64,000 bases of DNA, from positions 6,824-70,823 of the forward strand of contig JANPAR010000005.1 of the NCBI GenBank assembly GCA_031430015.1. Reading direction: 5' to 3'. The notes under the pieces were generated by a model. That model had not been told where the DNA came from, ran no database searches, and worked only from the letters and a program-made list of their open reading frames with translations. The position numbers and the translations under genes were made by a program. The stretch is from CANJDH01 sp031430015 (GTDB lineage: Bacteria > Pseudomonadota > Gammaproteobacteria > Burkholderiales > JAEUOS01). Positions 52,420-60,393 of the stretch are shown here, one piece after another. Each line of letters starts with the position of its first letter. The stretch's first letter is position 1.

Positions 52420-52905
52420 ATGATCGTCGTATCCAACACGTCGCCGCTTATCGCGCTCGCCCGCGCGGGACGGCTTGATCTGTTGCAGGCCATCCACGGC
52501 GAAATCATCGTCCCCGACGCCGTGTTCAACGAAATCACCGTGGCCGGCGCAGGTGAGCCGGGCGCGCATGAAGTTGTCACCACGAGCTGGATCAAACGGC
52601 AGCCAGCTCTCAACCGGCAGTTGGTCAACGCACTGGGCCTTGACCTCGACGCCGGCGAAGCCGAAGCCATTGCGCTGGCGATGGAGTGTCAGGCGGACTT
52701 GATTTTGCTCGACGAGCGCATGGGCCGCCACGCCGCACAGCGAATGGGATTGAAAGTGACCGGCACGCTTGGAATCTTGATCGCCGCAAAGGATCGCGGC
52801 CTGCTTGCGTCGGTACGCCCGCTGCTCGACGCGTTGCGCGCTGATGCCGGCTTTTGGATTGGGGACGCGCTCTACGACGCCGTGGTCGTGGCAGCGAAAG
52901 AATAA
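52420..52905 (+). CDS. DUF3368 PIN-like toxin
   Basis: This 161-residue protein starts MIVVSNTSPLIALARAGRLD, where the SNTSP motif replaces the first Asp of PIN domains, as usual in DUF3368. The acidic GEAEAIALAME and LLDERMGRHAA parts and the C-terminal FWIGDALYDAVV follow. Members are predicted nucleases paired with UPF0175 antitoxins. A degenerate relative of its C-terminus lies at 50827. Confidence 0.88.
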   Translation: MIVVSNTSPLIALARAGRLDLLQAIHGEIIVPDAVFNEITVAGAGEPGAHEVVTTSWIKRQPALNRQLVNALGLDLDAGEAEAIALAMECQADLILLDERMGRHAAQRMGLKVTGTLGILIAAKDRGLLASVRPLLDALRADAGFWIGDALYDAVVVAAKE

Positions 52906-52921
52906 TGGCGTTGGCCTGAAA

Positions 52922-52985
52922 CCATTGGTGGGTGCGGGTTTTCCACTTCCGATGGCCTGGAAGTGTTGGTGGAAGACCCTCTTAA
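52922..52985. repeat. Diverged copies of the dispersed repeat
   Basis: The plus strand reads ccattggtgggtgcgg and then gaagtgttggtggaagac, which are reverse-orientation relatives of the copies at 10622 (ccaccaacactt). They lie between the toxin gene and the accessory island. Confidence 0.55.
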
Positions 52986-53004
52986 AAGAAATCAAAGTCT
53001 AATT

Positions 53005-53286
53005 TCAGCCCGCACCTTTGTTCTGCCCTCGAATCTGCATGGAGGCGGATAAAACCAAATGCGACCCCGGCCCCTTTGCCTTTGATACGGCCCCTTTGAT
53101 GTTTCCCAATCGAACAATGAGGCGTACTTTGCATCCTTTATGAACAAGCTGCTCAACTACGGATTCCTCCGTGAAAAAAGCTACCGCTATATATACGTTC
53201 GAAGGTGTGTTGGACAAGCTTTCGATAGCGTTGTGCATGAAGTCTTGATGCGAATTCCGATTTGCGTATAAGCCAAGAATTTCCAT
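53005..53286 (-). pseudogene. Truncated PLD-like domain gene
   Basis: The first 63 residues (MEILGLYANRNSHQDFMHNA ... NVYIAVAFFTEESVVEQL ... KVRLIVRLG) look like the start of a phospholipase D-like nuclease domain, of the kind common in restriction and defence proteins. The HxK catalytic motifs should follow but are missing. The frame instead continues into about 30 unrelated residues encoded by sequence with repeated aaaggggcc words, then stops. AGGAGAGG stands before the ATG at 53286. The gene therefore seems cut off after its first third. Confidence 0.6.
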
Positions 53287-53302
53287 GGTCACCTCTCCTC
53301 GA

Positions 53303-53494
53303 TCAATTCCCATTTATGAGCTCGAAGCTCTTTGGCACAAGTAGACGGTAGGCTGAACCTGACGCACTCAACTCGCTGAATAAATCATCCTTCCATTCTT
53401 TTAGAATGCTCTGATCTGCTTGGTGCTTCATCAGCAGTCCTAGAGGGCGGTCGGTTAATTGAAGATTGCGTGGTAATTCTCGCCCGCATGGCAT
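53303..53494 (-). CDS. Hypothetical 63-residue protein
   Basis: The frame encodes a charged protein ending SAYRLLVPKSFELINGN, with a helical middle (HQADQSILKEWKDDLFSEL). It stops 16 bases before the start of the truncated PLD-like gene, on the same strand, so both may come from one operon or once formed one larger gene. Start could be at the first Met or at MKHQ 20 residues later. I recognise no family. Confidence 0.4.
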   Translation of the reverse strand: MPCGRELPRNLQLTDRPLGLLMKHQADQSILKEWKDDLFSELSASGSAYRLLVPKSFELINGN

Positions 53495-53539
53495 TTACCT
53501 AACAACGGTCAGAGAAAGTTCGCCAATTGAGACGAACCC

Positions 53540-54445
53540 ATGAGCTCGAAAATTTTCTTTCCTTCAAAGGGCGTGTGCATATATTGCGGCGAACGCTCCG
53601 CGCCTTTAGGAGACGAGCATGTAGTTCCATTGTCAATCGGTGGTAAGCACATTATCCAAAAAGCAAGTTGTTCTAAATGCGAAGATATAACGAAGAAATT
53701 TGAGCAAGACGTGATGCGAGGTCTTTGGGGTCAAGCTCGAGTAGCCTATAACGCCCCGACTCGACGAAAAAAAGAACGCCCCAGGTCGTTTATGCTTAAA
53801 GACCTTGACGGAAAATCCCCATCTCTTGAGGTTCAGTCTCAGAAATTTCCGGCGCCGATGATTTTTTATCAAATGGCAACGGCAGGGATATTGTGCGGCG
53901 CAGATCCGGCGCTAGATCGGTCTAAAGATTGGCTGCTTAACTGTATTACCGATGACTCGAAGCTGCGTGATTTTCAGGATAAATATCCTGGGCGCCTAGT
54001 CGCTAAATTTCGACACGTTCCAGAAAGCTACGGGCGGATGCTCGCCAAAATTGCTTACTGCCAAGCAATGACGGCACTTGATCCGTCGGACATCAACCCG
54101 ATTTGTCTGCCCTATATTCTTGGGACAAAGCGGAATGTCTCTTACATCGTTGGTGGCTGCTCAGTCAACGACCCTCCCCAGCCCAATGAAGGGTATTCGT
54201 TGACCACTGCCCAAGTGAGCGCGGACGATAGGACGCTAATCATCGTTCTAGTTCGGCTCATTGCAAATTGCGACACCCCGACATATCACGTCGTCGTTGG
54301 CGAAGTGGCAGGACGTGAAAACGTAGAGCGAGTAAATAACAAACTTGAGCGTGTAGCCCCATCCGGCCAAGGTGGCTACGATCTTTCTAACCCGACGGCG
54401 AAGAACCAATTCTGGCTACCTCGCGTTTGGCCTGTAAAGCCGTAA
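53540..54445 (+). CDS. HNH-like nuclease domain protein of a lower-G+C island
   Basis: This 301-residue protein has an N-terminal zinc/HNH-like motif: CIYCGE, then DEHVVPLSIGG about 12 residues later, then CSKCEDITKKFE. The two CxxC pairs and the EHxxP centre are typical of HNH endonucleases. The rest (residues 80-301) has no motif I know; HVVVGEV and a NPTAKNQFW tail are seen. Base composition is clearly lower in G+C than the flanks and codon use differs, so transfer is likely. It is divergent from the two small minus-strand frames. A defence role is only a guess. Confidence 0.65.
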   Translation: MSSKIFFPSKGVCIYCGERSAPLGDEHVVPLSIGGKHIIQKASCSKCEDITKKFEQDVMRGLWGQARVAYNAPTRRKKERPRSFMLKDLDGKSPSLEVQSQKFPAPMIFYQMATAGILCGADPALDRSKDWLLNCITDDSKLRDFQDKYPGRLVAKFRHVPESYGRMLAKIAYCQAMTALDPSDINPICLPYILGTKRNVSYIVGGCSVNDPPQPNEGYSLTTAQVSADDRTLIIVLVRLIANCDTPTYHVVVGEVAGRENVERVNNKLERVAPSGQGGYDLSNPTAKNQFWLPRVWPVKP

Positions 54446-54472
54446 TCCGCCTGGAAGAAGCTTAATTCGGGT

Positions 54473-54637
54473 TCAGACAATCCCCTCCTCCCGCACCGCC
54501 TCTCCGCTCTGCACGCGCCGGTAATCCATCCGCGCGAGATCCAGCGTGCGATATCCGCCTTCCACGATCAGCTCGGCCAGCGCGCGCCCCACTGCGGGCG
54601 CATGCATCAGGCCGTGATTAAAGGGGTACGGCTCGAT
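54473..54637 (-). pseudogene. C-terminal relic of an FAD-dependent oxidoreductase (DAO type)
   Basis: On the minus strand the sequence reads NHGLMHAPAVGRALAELI, then VEGGYRTLDLARMDYRRVQ, and a stop. This is the end of a DAO-family flavoprotein, such as a sarcosine-oxidase-beta or glycine-oxidase relative, where GLMHAPAVG contacts FAD. Nothing upstream belongs to the protein. It lies directly beside the lower-G+C HNH-like gene and probably marks the right edge of an insertion or deletion. Confidence 0.75.
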
Positions 54638-54676
54638 TAAATTTCCAAGCAGAAGCTGAATCGCCCCCCCTTACCT

Positions 54677-55213
54677 CTACTTCGTCGGTGTCTTTTTAAC
54701 GGCCTTCCTGACAGGTTTCTTTGCCGTCTTCGCCGCCAGCCGCTTCTCCGCCTTCTCTATGTCCGGCCACGCCTCACGCACTGTCTTGTAAGCATCCAGC
54801 GCCGCAGGTCCGCCGCAATATAAGAAGGAATGCAGGATCAGCTCACGCAGTTCGATGCGCGTGACGCCGTTGCGTACCGCGCCGCGCAGATGAATGCGCA
54901 CTTCGGCTGGGCGGTTCAATGCGATGCAAATTGCCAGCGTGAGCAGGCTGCGCTCGCGCAGCGTCAGGCCGGGGCGGGTCCACACTTTGCCCCAGGCCAT
55001 TTCGGTGGCGATTTCCTGGAACGGCAAGTTGATGTCGTCTGAATTGTTGAACGCACCGGCCACGTAATCGGGGCCGAGCACTTTGCTGCGCATTGCTACG
55101 CCGTCGAGAAAGCCCTGGCTTGGCATCGTCCGCTTGGCTGCACTTTTCACGGCCTTCTTGGCTGCGCGCTTGACTACTGGTTTGGCCGCAGCCGCTTTTT
55201 TTGTCGTTGCCAT
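54677..55213 (-). CDS. Carboxymuconolactone decarboxylase-like protein with lysine-rich tails
   Basis: The core (about residues 30-150) matches the CMD/AhpD-like fold: GKVWTRPGLTLRERSLLTLA and HLRGAVRNGVTRIELREL, close to gamma-carboxymuconolactone decarboxylase. The expected CMD residues are Glu and His in the second part. The core is flanked by Lys/Ala-rich tails: TKKAAAAKPVVKRAAKKAVK at the N-terminus and KTAKKPVRKAVKKTPTK at the C-terminus, resembling histone H1-like proteins. Such tails could bind DNA or RNA and are unusual for this enzyme family. AAGGAAG precedes the ATG at 55213. Confidence 0.82.
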   Translation of the reverse strand: MATTKKAAAAKPVVKRAAKKAVKSAAKRTMPSQGFLDGVAMRSKVLGPDYVAGAFNNSDDINLPFQEIATEMAWGKVWTRPGLTLRERSLLTLAICIALNRPAEVRIHLRGAVRNGVTRIELRELILHSFLYCGGPAALDAYKTVREAWPDIEKAEKRLAAKTAKKPVRKAVKKTPTK

Positions 55214-55233
55214 GTCGCTTCCTTTTTGATTGG

Positions 55234-56220
55234 TTAATCCACTTTGATATTGGCCGCGCGCACCACCGCGCCCCATTTTTCGTTCTCAGCCTTGATGTAG
55301 GCCGCGAACTGTTCTGACGTATCGCCCACCGGTATTGCCCCTTGCGAGATGAGGCGCTCGGCAACATCTTTTTGCTTGAGCACTTCGACGATCTCGCGGT
55401 TGAGGCGCGCGACGATGTCTTTGGGCGTTGCTGCCGGCGCGAGGATGCCGGCCCACGAGTAGGCTTCGTAGCCCGGCACGCCGGATTCGGCGATGGTGGG
55501 GATCTCCGGCAACGATGGCACGCGCTTGGCGCTGCCGACGGCTATCGCGTTGAGCTGCCCCTGCTTCACGTGCGGCAACACCGAGGGGATGCTGCTGTAG
55601 AGCATCTGCACCTGGCCCGCGATCAAATCGGTCAGCGCCGGGCCCTGGCCTTTGTACGGCACGTGCACGGTCTTGACGCCGGCGAGGTTGTTGAACAATT
55701 CACCGGCGAGATGGCCGGAGTTGCCGCTGCCGGGTGACGAGTAGTGCAGTGTGCCAGGCTTGGCTTTGGCGAGCGCGACCAGGTCGCGCGTGGTCTTGGC
55801 CGCGACCGACGGGTGGGTGACCAGCATCAACGGGAAATTGGCCACGTTACTGACGGCGGCGAAATCCTTGGTGGGGTCGTAGGGCAGCTTGTCGTACAAA
55901 AACGGATTGACCGCCATCGGGCCAGCCGCGCCGACACCGAGGGTGTAGCCGTCGGGAGCCGCTTGCATCAAGGCTTGCAGGCCGACGATGCCGTTGGCAC
56001 CGGCGCGGTTGTCGACCACCACTTGCTGGCCGATGCGCTCGGTGAGTTTTTGTGCAATCAGGCGGCCGACCACGTCATTGCCGCCACCTGGGGGGAACGG
56101 CACGATGATGCGGATGGGGCGTGCCGCCGGCCAGGCTTGCGCGAGTGCAATGGTGTGGGCGCTGAACCCGGCCATGCACGCGAGTGCATAAGCGCAAATG
56201 CGCATGGGAAATGACGTCAT
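55234..56220 (-). CDS. Bug/TctC-family periplasmic receptor F
   Basis: This 328-residue receptor has a signal peptide ending near IALAQA and then WPAARPIRIIVPFPPGGGND. The VPYKGQGPALTDLIAGQVQM segment is standard. It follows receptor G by 11 bases and precedes the decarboxylase-like gene by 20 bases, giving a three-gene minus-strand operon. Two different receptors in one operon are notable. Confidence 0.92.
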   Translation of the reverse strand: MTSFPMRICAYALACMAGFSAHTIALAQAWPAARPIRIIVPFPPGGGNDVVGRLIAQKLTERIGQQVVVDNRAGANGIVGLQALMQAAPDGYTLGVGAAGPMAVNPFLYDKLPYDPTKDFAAVSNVANFPLMLVTHPSVAAKTTRDLVALAKAKPGTLHYSSPGSGNSGHLAGELFNNLAGVKTVHVPYKGQGPALTDLIAGQVQMLYSSIPSVLPHVKQGQLNAIAVGSAKRVPSLPEIPTIAESGVPGYEAYSWAGILAPAATPKDIVARLNREIVEVLKQKDVAERLISQGAIPVGDTSEQFAAYIKAENEKWGAVVRAANIKVD

Positions 56221-56231
56221 GGCTTCACCCT

Positions 56232-57257
56232 CTATTCAAGACGAACGTTGGCGTCCTTGATGACGCGGCTCCATTTTGCCGCTTCGGACTTGGTGAATGC
56301 ACCGAACTCTTCCGGCGTGCTGCCGACCGGTTCGGTGCCGAGCGCGAGCATGCGCTCCTTGATCTCGGGCAGCGCCAGCGTTTTGACCAAGTCACGATGC
56401 AGGCGCGCAACGGCGTCGCGCGGCGTGCCGGCCGGCACCGTCATGCCGTACCAGTTGACCGCTTCAAACCCGGCCACTGTTTCGGCGACGGTGGGCACCT
56501 CGGGCGCGAACGCCGCGCGCTTGGCACCGAGCGAGCCAAGCGCGCGCAACTTGCCGGCCTTCACATGCTGCAAGCCGATGGCGGCGGCATCAAAGGTGAT
56601 CTGCACTTGCCCGCCCATCACGTCAGCGAGGCTCGGCGCGCTGCCTTTGTAGGGCACGTGCACCAGCTTCACGCCGGCGGCGGCGTTAAACATTTCGCCC
56701 ACCAGATGCGGCAGGCCACCGTTGCCGCTCGATGAGAAATACACCTTGCCCGGATTCGCCTTTGCGTAGGCGATCAACTCGGCGGTAGTCTTGTAGGGCA
56801 AAGAAGGATTGGCGTAGAGCATGAACGACACCGACGCCAGTTGCGTGAGCGGTGCGAAGGCGGTGTCGGCGTTGAACGGCAAGTTCGGATAGAAGCCGGG
56901 GTTGATGCTGATATTGCCGAGCGTGCCGAGGAACACGGTGTGGCCATCGGGCGTGGCCTTGGCGACCGCATCCATGCCGACCACGCCATTGGCGCCGGGC
57001 TTGTTCTCGACGATGACCTGCTGGCCGAGCGCCTCGCCCCACTTGGGCGCGAGCAGGCGCGCGACGATGTCGATACCGCCGCCGGGGGTGAAGCCAATCA
57101 CAATGCGCACCGGCTTGGAGGGGAAAGCTTGGGCCAACGCTGCGCCAGCCGTCAGCAGGCCGAGGATCAAAGCGGCCATCGCGCTGCGGCAAGCGGCAGC
57201 AGCGGCACGAGGAATGGGACGATGCAGGCAGGTCTTCAGTGTCTTCGTCATCTTCAT
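56232..57257 (-). CDS. Bug/TctC-family periplasmic receptor G
   Basis: This 341-residue receptor has a long basic N-terminal region before the hydrophobic core, ending GAALAQA, then FPSKPVRIVIGFTPGGGID. The usual P in VPxPxGG is replaced by G-F-T. AAGGAGA stands 6 bases before the ATG at 57257. It is the first gene of the operon with receptor F and the decarboxylase-like protein and faces the BNR-protein gene across a divergent promoter region. Confidence 0.9.
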   Translation of the reverse strand: MKMTKTLKTCLHRPIPRAAAAACRSAMAALILGLLTAGAALAQAFPSKPVRIVIGFTPGGGIDIVARLLAPKWGEALGQQVIVENKPGANGVVGMDAVAKATPDGHTVFLGTLGNISINPGFYPNLPFNADTAFAPLTQLASVSFMLYANPSLPYKTTAELIAYAKANPGKVYFSSSGNGGLPHLVGEMFNAAAGVKLVHVPYKGSAPSLADVMGGQVQITFDAAAIGLQHVKAGKLRALGSLGAKRAAFAPEVPTVAETVAGFEAVNWYGMTVPAGTPRDAVARLHRDLVKTLALPEIKERMLALGTEPVGSTPEEFGAFTKSEAAKWSRVIKDANVRLE

Positions 57258-57353
57258 CAGTGTCTCCTTGTTCGCTGCGCCAACTTTAGTCGCAGGAATA
57301 CTCGCAGTGTCACTCGCAGGGCAACATGAATAGCGGGCAAGTGGTAGCATAAC

Positions 57354-57367
57354 TGATCAATTGATCA
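57354..57367. promoter_or_regulatory. 14-bp palindrome TGATCAATTGATCA in a divergent promoter region
   Basis: The perfect palindrome lies 96 bases before receptor G and 26 bases before the BNR-protein start. FCD-type GntR regulators and others bind such short AT-rich palindromes. No regulator gene is adjacent. It probably controls both directions. Confidence 0.5.
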
Positions 57368-57393
57368 TTAACGTGATCGTCCCTCCTACGCCA

Positions 57394-58575
57394 ATGCCTG
57401 ACAACATCCACGTCACCGCCGGAACCGCCGGCCACTCGGCCTGGTTCAGCGAAGATGCCGGTGCGAGCTGGGTGCATCCGAACAGCCATTCGGGCATGTA
57501 CCTCGAAGCGCGCGTGTGGGCGCTGGCGTCGCATGCCGCCACGCCCGATACGCTCTACGCCGGCACCGACATGGGCGTGTTTCGCTGGAGCGAATCTGCC
57601 GCGCGCTGGACCGCCCTGCCCTCACCTCTGCACGACGTGTGGGCCATCGTCCAGCACCCGGAGCGCCCGCAAGTGCTGCTGGCCGGCACGCGCCCCGCCG
57701 CGTTCTGGCGTTCGGACGATGGCGGGGTGAACTGGCGCCGGCTCGACGCGCCCGGCATCAGCGAATACTCCGAGATCAACATGGGGCCGACGCGCGTCAC
57801 GCAACTGTTGTTTGACCCGCGCGACGCCAACACGGTGTGGGCCAGCGTGGAGATCGGCGGCATTTTTGTCAGCCGCGATGGCGGCGAGACTTGGGCGCGG
57901 CGCGATGCCGGATTGATTTCGGCCGACGTGCATGGGTTGGCGATTGTGTTGCGGCCGGCGTTGCAGCCGCTCTTGCAACCCGCGCCTCAGCTCGAATTGA
58001 GATCCGTTAATCCTCCGCTCGCTCGCGCCACTGAACAAGACATCGCCAAGAGCCGCTCCCAGAGCCATTCTACAAACGATACCGCCAAGAATGGTTCCCA
58101 GCACACCTCTCCGGCCGATGCCGTGCTGTACGCCACCACCAACATGGGCCTGCACCGCAGTGACAATGACGGCGCACACTGGACCTTCATCAAACTCGAT
58201 TCGCCCTGGCAGTACACGCGCGCCATCGTGCCGCGTGCCGATCATAGCGGCGTTCTGTTCCTCACCAACGGCAATGGCCCGCCGGGCAACACCGGGCGCC
58301 TGCTGAGGAGCCGCGACTACGGCAATACGTGGGAGGAACGTCCGCTCCCCGGCGCGCTCAACAGCACGCCCTGGTGCGTGGCGACCCACGCGGCTGATCC
58401 GCTGCGCGTTTACGTGTGTACCAATCTTGGCCAGTTGTTTTGCAGCACTGATGGCGGTGAAAGTTTTGCGCGCTTGCCCCATGAGTTCGGCGAAGTGCGC
58501 GCCCTGCATTGGCGCCCGCTCGCGACCGGCGCGCGTCAGCAAAAGCACTCGATCACGCTGCGTGCTGCAGCGTGA
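57394..58575 (+). CDS. BNR/YVTN-type beta-propeller protein
   Basis: This 393-residue protein has several Asp-box (BNR) repeats: SEDAGASW, RSDDGGVNW, SRDGGETW, RSRDYGNTW and STDGGESF. These form a beta-propeller as in sialidase-like and photosystem-assembly-like proteins. No signal peptide is seen, so it is probably cytoplasmic. Between propeller blades, residues about 195-245 are low in complexity and include a segment encoded by a dispersed repeat (58051-58102). The ATG at 57394 is chosen for position; no strong ribosome site is visible. The function is unknown; relatives lie next to Bug and racemase-type genes. Confidence 0.78.
   Translation: MPDNIHVTAGTAGHSAWFSEDAGASWVHPNSHSGMYLEARVWALASHAATPDTLYAGTDMGVFRWSESAARWTALPSPLHDVWAIVQHPERPQVLLAGTRPAAFWRSDDGGVNWRRLDAPGISEYSEINMGPTRVTQLLFDPRDANTVWASVEIGGIFVSRDGGETWARRDAGLISADVHGLAIVLRPALQPLLQPAPQLELRSVNPPLARATEQDIAKSRSQSHSTNDTAKNGSQHTSPADAVLYATTNMGLHRSDNDGAHWTFIKLDSPWQYTRAIVPRADHSGVLFLTNGNGPPGNTGRLLRSRDYGNTWEERPLPGALNSTPWCVATHAADPLRVYVCTNLGQLFCSTDGGESFARLPHEFGEVRALHWRPLATGARQQKHSITLRAAA
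58051..58102. repeat. Dispersed repeat absorbed into the BNR-protein gene
   Basis: agccgctcccagagccattc is followed after about 18 bases by the partly inverted agaatggttcccagc. The first part equals the element at 40173. It is in frame and encodes SRSQSHSTNDTAKNGSQH, a polar linker. Confidence 0.7.
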
Positions 58576-58659
58576 TCGCGCTCGTATGAACCAAATAACC
58601 CCGCAACCCCTGAGTCCGTACGCGCCGCGCAACCCTGCTACCCCTTTTGATCTCAATCG

Positions 58660-59340
58660 ATGACCACCCCTCTCAAAATCGGCTTGATGGTGCCCATCAA
58701 CAACACCACCATGGAAGGCGAGTTGACCGCCTGGCTGCCGCCGGGCACGCAGTGCAAGACCCTGCGCATCCCGCGCGGCAAAGGCATGCTCACGGCGGAC
58801 AGCATCCCGGCCTACAAAGCCAATGCGCTCGCACTCGCCAAGCAGTTTCGCGCTGAGGGCATCGACATCCTCGCCTATGGCTGTACGGCGGCGAGCTTCA
58901 TTGCCGGGCCGGCCGCAGAGACCACGCTCACGCAGGAATTGATGGAGGCGACCGGCACGCCGGTGGTGACCACCGCGCGCGCGATGGTGCAGGCGCTCCA
59001 GGATGCCTATGCCGAAGACGTGGCCGTGGTCACGCCATACCAGGACGCGGTCAACAATCAGATCAAGGCATTTCTCACCGACGGCGACATCCGCGTGCGC
59101 GCCTTCGATAGTTTGTATGCGAAGGATGTGGACGCGCTAGGGCGGATTCGCGCAGACGAAGTCGCGGCAATGGCGCGCGCCACCATGAACGATGAGTGCG
59201 ATGCGATGTTCATCGCCTGCTCGCAGTTGCCGACGCTGGCGATACTCGATGGCTTGCGCGCCGAGTTTGCGCGCCCGGTGTTATCGTCGATTCAGTCGAC
59301 CGCGTGGCAGGTGCGGCGCACGCTCAACATCCATCCTTGA
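58660..59340 (+). CDS. Asp/Glu racemase-superfamily enzyme (maleate isomerase / arylmalonate decarboxylase-like)
   Basis: This 226-residue protein has two Cys-centred halves: AYGCTAASFI near residue 75 and FIACSQLPT near 187, the paired catalytic cysteines of racemases and maleate cis-trans isomerase. VVTTARAMVQAL and VAVVTPYQDAVNN are also family-like. It could isomerise or decarboxylate a small dicarboxylate. It lies just before two Bug receptor genes on the same strand, whose usual ligands are di- and tricarboxylates, which fits. Confidence 0.87.
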   Translation: MTTPLKIGLMVPINNTTMEGELTAWLPPGTQCKTLRIPRGKGMLTADSIPAYKANALALAKQFRAEGIDILAYGCTAASFIAGPAAETTLTQELMEATGTPVVTTARAMVQALQDAYAEDVAVVTPYQDAVNNQIKAFLTDGDIRVRAFDSLYAKDVDALGRIRADEVAAMARATMNDECDAMFIACSQLPTLAILDGLRAEFARPVLSSIQSTAWQVRRTLNIHP

Positions 59341-59362
59341 TCCCGCACCGGAAATCTCGCCC

Positions 59363-60385
59363 GTGAAACACCTTGCCTGCTTGTCCATCGCTCGCCCGCG
59401 CTTTGCAGTGCTGCTTGCCGCATCGTTGCTCGCGGCACCGTTGCTCGCCGTGTCACTGTTGCTTGCCCCCTCGCTCGCACACGCGCAAACCTGGCCGGCC
59501 AAACCGGTGCGCATCGTGGTGCCCTTCGCCGCAGGCTCGTTCACCGAGACTGCAGCCCGCGCGCTTGGCGCGGAGTTGGGCAATCAGTTTGGCCAAGCCT
59601 TCATCATCGAGACGCGCGGCGGCGCGGGCAGCACGCTGGGCACTGACGCGGTGGCCAAGTCCACGCCCGATGGTCATACCCTCTTGTTCACCGACAACTC
59701 GTTCGCGGTGTCCGCTGCGCTTTACGCCAAGCTGCCGTATGACCCGGAGAAGGACATCGTCAAGATCAGCACCGCAGCCGAAGCACCGGCCATCATCATG
59801 GTGCGTCAAGACCTTGCGCCCAGGACCTTGCGGGAACTGGTGGAACTGGCAAAGAAGCAGCCCAGGTCTCTGACCTTTGGGTCGGGCGGTCAGGGGTCCT
59901 CCGCGCATCTGGCGCAGGAGTTGTTCTTCAGCAGCGTCGACGTCGAGTTAATCCATGTGCCTTACAAGGGCGTGGCAGCGGCGATCCTGGATCTGATCGC
60001 CGGTCGCATTGACGTCGGCTTGTCGAGCGTGGGCTCGTCCGCGCAACACATCAAGGGTGGCCGCATCCGCGGGCTGGCAGTCGCGGGCAAGGAACGGCAC
60101 CCCTTGTTGCCCGATGTGCCGACTTTTGCCGAGGCCGGTTTTCCCGACTACAACATGGTCTATTGGTTCGGGCTGATGGCACCGGGCGGCACGCCGGCCA
60201 ATGTGGTCACGCAGTTGCAGCAAGGCGTCGCGCGCGCGGTGGAACAGGCGAAAATGCGCGAGGCCTTTGCGGGCGCTGGGGTGCGTGCAGTAGCGAACAC
60301 CTCTGCCGAATTCACCCGGCGTGTCGACGACGAAGCGCGCACCTGGAAGCGCGTGATCGTGCGCGCAGGCGTCAAGCCAGAATGA
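59363..60385 (+). CDS. Bug/TctC-family periplasmic receptor H
   Basis: This 340-residue receptor probably starts at GTG 59363, giving KHLACLSIARPRFAVLL and a signal peptide ending LAHAQT. The mature part starts WPAKPVRIVVPFAAGSFTE, where the second Gly of the usual AGG is Ser, a change at the ligand loop. VPYKGVAAAILDLIAGRIDV follows. The stop overlaps or adjoins the next receptor start. The racemase-type gene ends 22 bases upstream. Confidence 0.87.
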   Translation: MKHLACLSIARPRFAVLLAASLLAAPLLAVSLLLAPSLAHAQTWPAKPVRIVVPFAAGSFTETAARALGAELGNQFGQAFIIETRGGAGSTLGTDAVAKSTPDGHTLLFTDNSFAVSAALYAKLPYDPEKDIVKISTAAEAPAIIMVRQDLAPRTLRELVELAKKQPRSLTFGSGGQGSSAHLAQELFFSSVDVELIHVPYKGVAAAILDLIAGRIDVGLSSVGSSAQHIKGGRIRGLAVAGKERHPLLPDVPTFAEAGFPDYNMVYWFGLMAPGGTPANVVTQLQQGVARAVEQAKMREAFAGAGVRAVANTSAEFTRRVDDEARTWKRVIVRAGVKPE

Positions 60386-60393
60386 GGAACAAC

